Below the pieces are notes generated by a model. It saw only the letters and a program-made list of their open reading frames with translations. It did no database searches and was not told the DNA's origin. From Kitagawia praeruptora (taxonomy: Eukaryota > Streptophyta > Magnoliopsida > Apiales > Apiaceae), in assembly GCA_037693485.1 (NCBI GenBank), contig CM075345.1, forward strand, positions 1,505,501 through 1,569,500: a stretch of 64,000 nt of DNA, in the 5' to 3' direction. Positions 1-10,367 of this stretch are shown here, piece after piece. A program made the translations under genes and the position numbers. Each line of letters starts with the position of its first letter. Within the stretch, counting starts at the first letter, position 1.

Positions 1-2041
1 ATGTAGCTCTGGTTCCAGGACTCAAGCATGATCTGCTATCTGTGAGTCAAATTTGTGACAGAGGATATCATGTGGATTTTTAGCCTGAATATTGTCAAGT
101 GATCAGTAAATCTACAGGGAAAGTTGCTCTAATTGGAAACAGACACAATAACATCTATGAAATTAAATTGTCAACAAACACTGATGGCAAAGCAGTGTGT
201 CTGTCTACAAGGATGTCCAGTGAAGAGAGTTGGAAATGGCACAAGAAACTCTCTCATTTGAACCTGAACAACATCAATGAGCTAATAAAGAATGACCTTG
301 TGAGAGGTCTACCAAAGTCCTTGTTGAATGTAGAAGGACTGTGTGATTCTTGTCAAAAGGCTAAACAGAGAAAAGCCTCTTTCAAAAGCAAATCTGAGTC
401 TTCAATTGTTGATCCTTATCATCTGCTACATGTTGATCTTTTTGGTCCAGTGAATGTGATGTCTCTTGGAAAGAAGAAATATGCTCTTGTCATTGTTGAT
501 GAGTATACCAGGTACACATGGGTATATTTTCTTGCAAAGAAGGATGAAACTGCATTAACACTGACAGAACATATATTACAACTGGAAAAAGGGTCAGAAA
601 ATCAAGTGAAGATAATCAGAAGTGACAATGGAACTGAGTTCAGGAATTCATCAATGGAAGAATTTTGCAAAAGTAAAGGGATAAAACAAGAGTTTTCTGC
701 ACCTGGCACTCCACAACAAAATGGTGTAGTGGAGAGGAAGAACAGAACCTTGATAGAAGTTGCCAGAACCATGCTAGATGAAGCAAAGTTGCCAACATAT
801 TTCTGGGCAGAAGCAGTTCAAACTGCTTGTTTTACTCAAAATGCAACACTGATCAACAAGCATGGTAAAACACCATATGAAATGGTGAAGAAGAAAAAGC
901 CAAATCTAAAATATTTTCATATTTTTGGATGCAAATGCTTTGTGTTGAAGACTCATCCTGAACAGTTGACCAAGTTTGACCTAAAGGCAGATGAAGGAAT
1001 TTTTGTTGGCTATCCACTGTCAACAAAGGCATTCAGAGTTTATAATCTGAGAACTAGAGTGATCATGGAATCAATTCATGTGTCATTTGATGACAAGAAA
1101 ATAACTGGACTTGAAGATGTAAATGAACATGATCAACTGCACTTTGAAAATGAAGAATTATTCTCTGAAAAAGTAAACTCTGATCAGACTGATTTAACAA
1201 ACTCTGTTCATCTAAACTCTGAACATCTACTGGTAAATACTGAAGAAACTCTTCAATCAGAAACAAGGGAAGAACCAGTTGAGGGGGAGCATGAAGAATC
1301 ACATCAAAGTGATAATTCAAACACTGAAAGTGACTCAGTTAATGATTCTGAATCAAACTCTGTTGATTCAAACTCTGTTGATAATTCTGAGAAGTCACAT
1401 TCAGGGGGAGTATCAGAAAATGAAAAAAGGCACCAAGAAAATCAGGAGAGCATGGATCAAGGGGGAGGATCACATGATGACAGAAGCAATCTGCCTTCTG
1501 CAAGAAAATGGACTAAATCTCACACACCTGATTTGATTATTGGTGATCCAGATGCAAAAGTAAGGACAAGAAGTGCAACAACAAATGAATGTCTGTTTCA
1601 TGCATTCTTGTCACAAACTGAGCCAAAGAAAGTGGAAGAAGCTCTTAAAGATGCTGACTGGATAACAGCAATGCAAGAAGAGCTAAATGAATTTGAAAGA
1701 AATGAAGTATGGACACTTGTACCAAGGCCCAAGAACAGATCAATTGTTGGTACTAAATGGGTTTTCAGGAATAAAACTGACAGTGAAGGTGTTATCACAA
1801 GGAACAAGGCAAGACTGGTTGCAAAAGGCTACTCACAACAGGTAATCCAGTGCAACATTCAATGACAAAGCACATCAGCATAAGGTATCACTTCATCAGA
1901 GAGCATGTAGAGGAAGGAAACATTGAGCTTCACTTTGTGTCTACAGAACAACAACTTGCAGATATCTTCACCAAGCCATTGAGTGAAGCTACATTTACAA
2001 GATTGGTCAATGAACTAGGAATGGTCTCTAGTTTTGACTAG
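1..2041 (+). pseudogene. pol: copia pol fragment: integrase, partial RT, end of RNase H
   Basis: The pol frame is open from the window start. A TAG at 81-83 stands where copy 2 has CAG (Gln). It then reads through the GAG-pre-integrase zinc motif (HKKLSHL, then CDSCQ) and an integrase core with its DD35E residues: Asp in HVDLFG at 434, Asp in SDNGTEF at 624, Glu in VVERKN at 732 (36 codons apart, correct). RT begins (NKARLVAKGYSQQ) and stops at about 1840, where the sequence jumps to the last RNase H part (NPVQHSMTKHISIRYHF, frame 1850-2041). Comparison with copy 2 shows that about 1.2 kb of RT and RNase H is missing, and the join also changes frame. No reverse transcriptase activity can come from this copy. 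Acidic Ser/Asn-rich stretches between IN and RT (about 1100-1480) are the usual linker. Confidence 0.9.
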
Positions 2042-3804
2042 AGATGTTGGTTAGACTCAAAAACTTATTGCTCATGTTTCTTTTTCTGTAAATTGTTAAG
2101 TGCTATGTGAACCTTAGTATTAAACTCTGTTATGCATGTTTATGTTTAAAACTTTTTAAACTCTGTCAGCATGTCTGTCTGTTAAACACTGTTAACATGT
2201 TAGATACACTCAGTGAATTCAGAATTGATTATTGTCTGAATGAAAACACCAATGAAGAAAAATGTATGAAGCATGATTCTCAGTAAATAAATCATGATTC
2301 TTTCTGAGTCACTGTAATCTAATCAGACTTTGTGCAGTAAATCAACACAGCATGATACTGTTTCATATTTATAGTATCTCTTAGTTTATTAAGTCCTAAA
2401 CTCTGAGTCTATGAATATTGTGTGCATTGCCTCTCATAAATAATTTTGGTTATTGATGAACTCTAAACTCTGATAAGTGACATTCTGTTTCCAAAGGTAT
2501 GGTTCATGATGATTCCTTGTTTGTACTTGTGAAAACCATAAAACTTGAGATGTGTCATTGATTAGTTTGGTGAGTTCAGATTCATGTCTACGACCTGTGA
2601 GAGTTTGAGCCAAATCAGTGATTGATACATTTTCTATCAATCAGTATTTATTGTTGTGTGATATTCATCAGGTAGTATGTTTCTCTAGAACTTGTATTAG
2701 ACCATTTTGAGACTACATGATATGTGTGTGCATGAAAATGATAAAGGCAATAGGATTCACCATTTCTTCAAACACTGTTCAAAAATTCTTTTGAACTTTG
2801 TTCAAACACTGTATAAACACTGTTCATAAATTCCATCCTTAGTAAACCCCTTTGAGCCTTATTAACTGCTCATTTTTCTTATACTCTGAAGTGTTAAGAG
2901 CAGTTATATTTTTTTTTCTTCAAGCAGATGAGTGTTTCTCAAGAAAAGAAAAGATTACTCAGTATATATGCTAAATAAATAAAATAAAAAAAAAATATAA
3001 AAAAATATAAAAAAATAAAAAAATTAAAAAAAAGGGCATATATACTGATCTTGTACAAATATTTACTAACAGTGTGACTGAACACTTTGATCTATTGAAA
3101 TGTTCAGCTTGATATTCACTCATGAATAAAATATCTTTTTCATCTGTTTGATCTTATCTCATTCCAACCCTGAATAAAGTCCTTTTGATTTGTGCATACA
3201 TGTACTCAAAGTAGTGTAGATTTGGTGGACATTCAAGCATATGGTAGATTCTGCTATTTCTGATTGAATGTGAGTGTAAACACTTCACCTAAACACCTGT
3301 GTGTTTGAGAGTTTGTAAGATTATCCAGTTCATGACTGTTATTCACTGAATGAAACTCTGATTTCTATCTCTTGATCTTTTTGTCTTCAAAGACTGTGTG
3401 CTTTCTTGGATAATCATGGACATCAAAGGGAATAGAAGTTTTCAGATTTCTGTATTACAGTAACTACAGAGTTTAGCATTCATGAAACAATCAGTGTTTA
3501 ATATGAGAGTTTGTGCATTCAGTGGTTATTGATTTTTGTTATGGATTTTATGAAATATTAGATGCTCTAAAAATTGATTTCAGTAAACTCTGCTTCACAC
3601 ACACTTAATTCACAACTGTGCAATTTTTGAAAGGGTTTTAGTGATAAAGTTGGATAATTGATAAACACTGTTGAGTTGTGTTAAGTACTCTGAGGTAAAA
3701 TCTCATTGAGATGATTTGACTATTTTGCAGTAATTGGGGTAGTTGACAACTGTTAATTAGTGTAAGTGTCGTGATTATAGGAATGACAGCGGTAATTATT
3801 AAGT
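2042..3804 (+). other. pol-ORF3 spacer of copia copy 1
   Basis: No sense ORF of useful length is present. The stretch is AT-rich, carries many AAAC(A/T)CTG words and contains a hairpin (2959-3048). A 68-codon antisense ORF at 2434-2640 has a related frame in copy 2 (25380-25625). However, most base changes between the two alter the protein, so coding is not supported. Copy 2 keeps the same spacer at 24246-25986, so it is a regular part of the element. Confidence 0.75.
2959..3048 (+). repeat. hairpin in the pol-ORF3 spacer
   Basis: A perfect 13-bp inverted repeat (TCAGTATATATGC at 2959-2971, its complement at 3036-3048) encloses a 64-base, almost pure A/T loop. Copy 2 keeps the stem with one mismatch at 25008-25020 and 25043-25055, but its loop is only 22 bases. 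The stem is kept while the loop varies, which is what a structured RNA element would show. Its role is unknown. Confidence 0.7.
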
Positions 3805-4079
3805 AATCCATTGGTTGTTTGACACGTGTCCCATGATTGTGTCCCACTCACACACTACTCTACAATAGTTGCGCGCTTTTACTAAATAAACGATTGAGTT
3901 TTAATTTTACTCTAATCGTCTTTAGTCTCTTACTCCATATCGATTCACATTCACCCACTCACAGTTACTTGCATACTCATTCACTTTCACACTTCTCATA
4001 TACTCTCCTTCACATTTTGATAAACACTTACAGTGCATAAACATCTTTTCTCTGAATATCTTCGTATCACTTTTTACTA
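3805..4079 (+). promoter_or_regulatory. candidate internal promoter of ORF3 (copy 1)
   Basis: An inverted CCAAT box (ATTGG, 3810-3814) is followed by a G-box, CACGTG (3823-3828), which overlaps ACGTGTC (ABRE core, 3824-3830). A TATA-like CTAAATAAA lies near 3882-3890 and ACTCTAATCG at 3911-3920. A pyrimidine-rich leader runs up to the ATG at 4080. Copy 2 repeats this order, and the diverged family B element has ACGTGTC, a TATA-like sequence and the same ACTCTAATCG block. These sites are known bZIP targets in plants. That they drive ORF3 is inferred. Confidence 0.5.
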
Positions 4080-7000
4080 ATGGCAACTAAAGCGTTTGAT
4101 GCAGCAGGGTTAGTTTTTCTCCCTAGTAACTATGCAGCACCGTTGGAGACTGTAAATGCTCCAGAGGCGTTTCATGTGTTCCAAAATTTCTTGAAAGACT
4201 CTGAAATAGGGAAGGCTCTAACAGCACCACCTACACTATCTGCTTCACAAATTGCTACTTTCTGGACAAACTCTGAATATGATGATGGAGGAGAGTCTGA
4301 CACTCCAACAATCATTTTCACTCATGATGAATCAGAGTATATTATTACTCCAACTACTGTTAGGGATGCTCTGGATTTTGAGACACACACTTCTTACAGT
4401 GTTGTTGGTCATGATCGTTTGAGGACAATGTTGGAGCAAATTGGATGTGCAGGAAACTTGAATAAGATAGGGTCTTTGAGACGACCAAGTTTGAGAAAGG
4501 AATGGAGTTTCTTCTTCGATTGTATAACAAGGGCTTTTGGAAAGAAGACAACAAACTGGGATGCACTTCCTCTGGATACTCTCCAAATTGGTCATGCTCT
4601 ACTATATGGAGGTAACTTCGATTTTGGTAGACTAGTACTAATGAACTTGGGAGAGCATTTGTCTGAGTCTACTACTGTTTATTTTGCTCATTTTTGTCAA
4701 CTGCTATTTACTGCCTGTGTGCCTAACATTCCAATTGATGAAGCTGATGTGATTCAGCCTTTTCAAGTTGCTAAAAGAATGTTTTCTGATTTGACAAACA
4801 AAGATATCACTAAACAGCAAATACCAGATATGTTTATGCCTTTAGCCCTACAAAACTATGTAAACCAACTACAAGACCCTCAATCACCACAACAAATGCC
4901 TGAACCATTAGACACCATAAACTCTGAACCAACACTTACAACACCCACACCCACTGTACCTACTACATCTCATCAACCACAACCAGAAACAATAAACTCT
5001 CCAACAATAAACTCTCCACCATTAAACACTGAAACCTCAAACACTGAAATCTTAAACACTGAAACCTTAAACTCTGAGCCAGCACCTACTGAACAACCCA
5101 AAACCAAGCCAAAAAGGAAGAAACACACTGCCCAAAACACTAAACACTCAAAGGCTAAACAAACAATACTTGGAGCTGTTTATACAAGAAGGAAGAAACA
5201 GAAAGCAAACAGACCTTCACTTTCACCACCAAGAGAGAGCTCAAGTGAAGATGAAGAGGAGAATGTGGTGCCTCCAATCAAGAAAAGGAGATTAATTCTT
5301 TCTGATTCAGATGAAGAGAATCTTGTTGAAGCTCCAGAGGTGGTTTCACAGCAAACACCTACTGTTGAGGTTACAGTGAATGTTGCTATACCTGCAGAGG
5401 TTGAAATGCCTGCAGAGGATATTATGACTGACAAAGTTGAAATACCTACAGAGGATAAAATGCCTGTAGAAGAGGATCACAGAGATGGTTTTTCACCAGT
5501 GAATGATGTTCCTGAATCCATTCTTGATTCTATCTCACCTATTGCTAACACTGAAGCTCCTGGTGTAGCTGATGAGCCTGCAGTAAATGTTCCTGAAGCT
5601 GCAGCATCACACACAGAGCTGGTATCTTCTCCAATTCAAGACAAAGGTGATGAAGTTGATCAGACAACCAAGATAATTTCTGAATCCATACCTGTTGAAG
5701 CTACAAAGGTAAACTCTGTTGCAGAGCCTGTGCAACATGAGGTGACTATGGAAAAGGTTACAGAAGTTTTTGAAGAAACTGTGGTTGACACAGCTCAGCA
5801 CAGTGGTTCTTTAAAGGATGCTCAAGCTAAAGATGCAAGTGCTGAAGATGAATCTGACAGTAGTACAAACTCTGATTCTTTTGTGAGTGCACCAGCATAG
5901 ACAGATAATAAGCATACACCTTTTGATCAGCCTTGTCCATCTCATGCAGTTGAAGTAGAGCATCTTGCTAAATCTGCTGAAAATTGGTATAAACAAGACT
6001 GTATTTTTCCAAAAGGGAGAGCATCTGAGTTTGTTAAGCAAATTGCAAAGCAAATTTCAAATCCAGAGATCTTATCCTGTTTAAAGGCAACTGTGGTACA
6101 AGTCAAGACTCTGGAAGGAAATTTTGCTGAAACAAAACAAGAGATTGCTTCTTTAAAGACTGAGATACAGTCCAGAGAATTGAAGATGGAAAGAGAGTCC
6201 AAAATAAAAGCTGTCCAGCTGTCTAAAGTTCAAGACACTCTCTTTGCCAGGCTAGGAAAAGTTGAAGAAAATCAGACTGCTTTGTTTTCTAAGGTGGATT
6301 CCATTGCTAACTCTTTAGAGCTCATTACATCAATACTTATACATGATGATGTAAAAAAGGGGGAGAGAGTGGCTAAGTCTAAATGCAAAGTTTCTCAAAC
6401 TCTGACTCAAAAGGATGATGCTGGAGATGGAGGGGCAAGTGATAAGAGCAAGGTCTTAAACTCTGAAAAGCAAACTCTGAGATCTGGCAAATCTTTTAAA
6501 TCACAGTCTGTTGGAATAAACACTGAAACTCAAGGTACTTCAAAGACCAAGAGTTTGGAATTAATATCAAATCCAAAGACTGATGAGGAGTTAGCTGTTA
6601 AGCTTTTTATGGAAGAGAATGCAGAAGGAGTTACTTTAGAAGATGCTAAAGCTGAAGAGAAGAGTTTACAAGAAAAGCATCTGAAAGCTCTAAAGTATGA
6701 AAAAGCAAAGAAGAATGTGAAAGTTGCTAAAGTTGCAAAGCCTGTTCTTAAAGGCATTCAAATCAAAGAACCTGTTGGTACAAATCAAAGAATGCAAGTA
6801 TTCAGAAAACCAACAGATGCAGAAGCCAAGCAAAAGCTGAAAAGTATAGTTACAACCTCTGTTGATACACATGTTGTACAGAAGAATGAAAACACAACCT
6901 CTGTTGCTGCACAAGTTGTGACCACACCATTATTGTCTTCTCAGTTGAAATCAACATTTAAGAGGGGTGCTCCTCATGATTCAAGACTAGAAGCTACAAT

Positions 7001-7709
7001 TCCAATGGATTTTACTGATGGTAGAGCTTTATCTGGTAAAGTTGGATACAACAAAGAAGGCATAGGCTCACACAGAGATAAAAGGCAATATGTTGGTCCT
7101 AGAGATCTTTCTTCACTGTCTGTTCCAGGTCGTGGTGTCACTCAAGAGAGTGTAGACAAACTGGAGTCAGTACAGCTTGTATATCAGAAGAGTCTAGAAA
7201 AGGATTTCTTGCTATATTTCATGGCTGATGGAACAGTATTTAAAGTCTCTGAAAAGGATATCGAATTAAAGTATGCTGAAGAACTTGAATATGTCCTATA
7301 TATTTTCAGAGTGAGAAATCAAAGAGCTCAGTCAGTTGCAAATGTGCTCAGACAAAGAATGATTCAGAACCTTGCAAGAAGACAAATGAAAATCAACAGT
7401 AAGTATGTTCCTAAATACAGAGATTGGAATGGCAATCTGATTGAAATGGAGAAGGGAACTACAAAGCTGAAAACAGATCTTGGAATTACTGTTCTGGATT
7501 TCAATGTAAAATCTGAAGAGGTGAAATACATCAGGTTGGGAAATGAGATGAGAAGAAACAAAATCTACGATCTTAGAGCTGCTATCTATCAAACTGATGA
7601 AAATGATCCTCAGTTAAGAGAAATCAAGGAAGCTAGGCAGATAGAGCTTGAAAATGCTGAAAGAAGGTTGCTTATAGACTATCTCAGAACAATGCCTGAT
7701 CTGCAATAG
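4080..7709 (+). pseudogene. ORF3 in env position (about 1209 codons), one nonsense codon
   Basis: The reading frame starts at ATG 4080 (MATKAFDAAG) and runs to TAG at 7707, interrupted only by TAG at 5898-5900, where copy 2 has CAG. The N-terminal part (about residues 25-260) carries FLKDSEIGKALTAPPTLSAS, then LRKEWSFFFDCITRAFG and ALLYGGNFDFGRLVLMNLG. I recall similar proteins beside copia pol genes in asterids, without known function. The middle is Pro/Thr/Glu-rich with basic patches that could be nuclear localisation signals (KPKRKKH, RRKKQK, KKRR at about 344-403). Residues about 660-750 look like a coiled coil. The C-terminal module (about 1035-1209) includes KDFLLYFMADGTVF and YVPKYRDWN. 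No signal peptide, membrane segment or Cys pattern of an envelope glycoprotein is seen. Copy 2 ends four codons later because GAG there is TAG here. Confidence 0.8.
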
Positions 7710-7861
7710 ATTAGAAATTAAAGTCTGTAAGAATTTTCTTATTTTCTGTAGAATTTGTTAAGTAATAGCTTAAACTCTGTTTGTATGATTAAACACTGTA
7801 AACTTTGTATTTGTTTTGACATCATCATTTACTGTAAACTTGTACATTTTTGCTAATGGAC

Positions 7862-7875
7862 AAGTTGGGGGAGAT
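7862..7875 (+). other. polypurine tract of copia copy 1
   Basis: AAGTTGGGGGAGAT lies immediately upstream of the 3' LTR, the expected plus-strand primer site. The complement occupies the same place in copy 2 (20124-20137). Confidence 0.85.
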
Positions 7876-8390
7876 TGTTAGAAATGATTGATGAGAACAG
7901 TGTTTGAAAGCTAAAGTCAGAAAACAGAGTTTAGCTGGAAGCAGTCAGAGTTTAGTTAAACACTGACTGGAAGCGCAACAGAGGTTGTTAAACTCTGTAG
8001 CGGTATTGTCTGAAGAGTCAACAGTGTTTGAAGATTGATTTGAGATAAATATGGAAGCAATATCTTTGAAGATTGGAAAGCTGTCAAAGAGATTGAGTTG
8101 ACTTGGAAGACTTGAGCAATCGTGATTGATATTAATTGTATAGCTTGATTATAGGAAAATCAGTTACTGATTGTACGAAGCTGTATGTTCTATAAATACA
8201 GTTAGGTTAACCCTAAAAGGGTAATCGAACATTGAGAAATTCATTGATTGTAACCTAAGCAGCTCTCTGTGATATTTACATCACCGAGAGAGGAATTATT
8301 AATTCCAAACAGTTTTTAATTGTTAAACAGTGTGTTCTTGTTAAGTTACTAATACAGTATTTGATTGCTTATTGTGTATTCGACCTAACA
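7876..8390 (+). repeat. 3' LTR of copia copy 1 (515 bp)
   Basis: The LTR starts TGTTAG and ends CTAACA, a 6-bp terminal inverted repeat, and has exactly the same length as the LTR of copy 2. A TATA box (TATAAATA) is at 8191-8198. An imperfect 12-bp palindrome (AGTCAGAGTTTA 7943-7954 with TAAACACTGACT 7957-7968, loop GT) lies in the upstream third and is kept in copy 2. The words CAG(A/T)GTTT and AAAC(A/T)CTG both occur here. Confidence 0.9.
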
Positions 8391-8635
8391 GTGAAGAAAT
8401 CTAATTTTCAGGCATCTATAACTTCGCCGCACTAGTCATAATCAGTATATTTCCAGATTTCACATGTCTGCAAATGAGACTTTGTACAACAAAAAATTAT
8501 TACATAAAAAAAAGTACAATCAACCCTATTTGTTACTTTAGGGCAAAAAAGAAATGAAAAATTGACTACAAAAATGTTTGATGATCACTTGTGTACATGT
8601 TGGAGTTGGTAAAAAGCTGAAGAATCAATCCTAAC

Positions 8636-8926
8636 TCATAATCCCCCTAAGCGAGAAGTGAGATTAAGGAATGTATCCTCTCTGCATGGTATTGTAAGTC
8701 CACCATTTGGATGATGAAAGCCATATTCTTCCTCGGCTTGACTTAACAAATTTTGAAAAGAAGATTCGTTTAATAATGATAATGGAATCACGAACCGTTT
8801 CTTTTCTTGTTCTCCAACATAGACTACAAAACAACCCTTTGGTACATCTAACACTGAAGAACCTATATGACTGGAAGTGAAGAAAGATCGTCGAAGAAGT
8901 TGTTTAGCTTGATTAATAAGAGCCAT
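8636..8926 (-). CDS. SAUR family protein (96 aa)
   Basis: This is a complete single-exon SAUR. An amphipathic N-terminus (INQAKQLLRRS) leads to the conserved core DVPKGCFVVYVGEQEKKRFV, then FQNLLSQAEEEYGFHHPNGG and LTIPC. Family members are about 90-110 aa, are induced by auxin, inhibit PP2C.D phosphatases and so keep plasma-membrane H+-ATPases active during cell expansion. The 11225-11527 paralogue starts at an ATG whose counterpart here lies upstream, but four extra bases (ATCG) between the two ATGs put that first ATG out of frame, so the second ATG at 8926 is the usable start. Translation may be weakened by the leading out-of-frame ATG. Confidence 0.9.
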   Translation of the reverse strand: MALINQAKQLLRRSFFTSSHIGSSVLDVPKGCFVVYVGEQEKKRFVIPLSLLNESSFQNLLSQAEEEYGFHHPNGGLTIPCREDTFLNLTSRLGGL

Positions 8927-9051
8927 ACGATCGAATAGCCATCGATCTGAAGAATGGATAAGAAATTATAATCTGTTAAGGACTTGAATATTGAAGAACC
9001 TTAGATAGTTTAGCTTGATAGTTTTTGATGAGTATTAGATGAATTGTAAGT

Positions 9052-9061
9052 GTATATATAC
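9052..9061 (-). promoter_or_regulatory. TATA box of the 8636-8926 SAUR gene
   Basis: TATATATA at 9053-9060 lies about 127 bp upstream of the start codon at 8926. The paralogue has the same element, TATATATA at 12783-12790, in matching flanking sequence. Confidence 0.6.
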
Positions 9062-9720
9062 AGATGCCCTTCGTAAGTGGATTACATTTCAACAAGAAAA
9101 TGAGTGGTGCAGGTACCTTATTTGCGGGGTTGGTGATAAACAACAGTATATGGAGTGCACATGGCTCTGTTTTTCAACTCAACATCAAGGAGATAACATG
9201 GGGATTTATAAGCCCGCAATGTTTATAGGTAGATTAATAATGAGGCATTTGGATCTGTATCTTCAAACGCAGTATCTTGATTCTGTGGTTGATTAGCTGC
9301 TTATTAGGACCGTTCAGGAACATGTTTTAGACATATAAGATATAAATATATACAACCAATCTAGTTATTGTAGACATCTTATATTGTGAACATCAAAAGA
9401 CTTTGATTGTTGTTGAAAAATGTATCGAACTGCTAATGTGGAGAGGAGACTGAAACTGTCAATTTGAGAAGATACATTGGCATTTTGTTACACATGGTTC
9501 TGCTTCCCAACAACAACATAAGAAATTATGTAGGGCTTGTGATAAGTTGGTCATCAAAGTCCGTAATCAACTTGGCTGTGTATGCACTGATAGCTGAACA
9601 TTTCTATTTCATTTTGCAACAGGGGCCCTGGAAGTGACAAGTCTTGATCAAGCAATTCTTTTTTCTCTTGTCTACTCGAAGCTTGATCCAACAGAAACAA
9701 CAGGTGTAATACAAATACTA

Positions 9721-10367
9721 ATACAATGTAATACAAAATCTTGAATATTAATATAATTAATAATCAAGTGGATTCTAAAGATGCAACCTATAAGCAAGTC
9801 CTGCTGATTCGATTCGAGCACTGCCATTTATGCAGTGGAGTCAAAACAAGACGGTGAATCCTATGTTACTGGCATAAAAAATATGCATTACAATTAACTA
9901 ACACATATGCGGATTTATTACAAATGTTACCCTATAGGTTGCGGGTTTCTATAACAGTATAAAGTTGAAAATTAAAGGACGGAATTAACTTGTTGCTGCT
10001 ATTTTTCTGATATTTAGTGAAAAGAAATTATGTTAAAAGTTCATGTTCTTGTACTTGGTAAAACAATACAAACCTTGATAAACAACAAAAAAGGCCGTTT
10101 AGTAATCGGGAGATCCTAAGTTCAAGTACTGCGTACTTCTGTTAGTTGCCTTGAGTTAAGAAACAGTCCACCGAATATGCATTTCCTTTGGATTCACCGT
10201 TTTGTTTTCTAACTTCAGCTGTTATCCATTTACATGAACAACCATTTATACACATAGGTAATACTCGTCACGATCCATCTCTTACTCATTCAATCTATCA
10301 GATTGCAATTAGTTTCTGGCAAGTAATTGCAGCTTTAATTTTCTATACATCCATTAATTAAAAAATC
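9721..10367. other. intergenic, no gene seen; upstream region of the plus-strand SAUR
   Basis: No convincing ORF or RNA gene is visible. The last 150 bp lead into the SAUR-like gene at 10368. A weak TATA-like ATTTATACACATA lies near 10242, but the transcription start cannot be placed. Confidence 0.4.

Larger units (their letters stand above)
1..8390 (+). mobile_element. SIRE-lineage Ty1/copia element, family A copy 1 (5' end outside window)
   Basis: The order seen is pol fragment, spacer, long third ORF, polypurine tract and 3' LTR, all on the plus strand. Integrase, RT start and RNase H end match the minus-strand copy 2 at 19609-50862 closely, so both belong to one family. Position 1 falls inside pol, so the 5' LTR, gag and protease lie outside the window. 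An ORF between pol and the 3' LTR is known for the SIRE (Sirevirus) lineage. The bases following the LTR (gtgaa, 8391-8395) are the candidate target duplication, which cannot be checked here. Confidence 0.9.
8391..9720. repeat. SAUR tandem duplication, unit A
   Basis: The flanks of the SAUR genes at 8636-8926 and 11225-11527 are alike over a long stretch. Shared blocks include gaagaaatct and gccgcact (near 8393 and 10664), the TATA region (9053 and 12783) and caacaggggccctg (near 9618 and 13256). This implies a duplicated unit of about 1.3 kb. Beyond the gene and its TATA box, 9062-9720 holds no gene that I can recognise. Confidence 0.7.

Noticed and set aside
1838..1865. Intron or splicing to explain the jump from RT to RNase H in copy 1
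   Set aside because: The missing segment does not begin with GT and end with AG in any placement allowed by the ACAGG overlap; a microhomology deletion explains it.
4080..7709. ORF3 as a retroviral envelope glycoprotein
   Set aside because: Position fits, but there is no signal peptide, membrane anchor, Cys pattern or cleavage site visible; the protein is acidic with coiled coil and basic patches.
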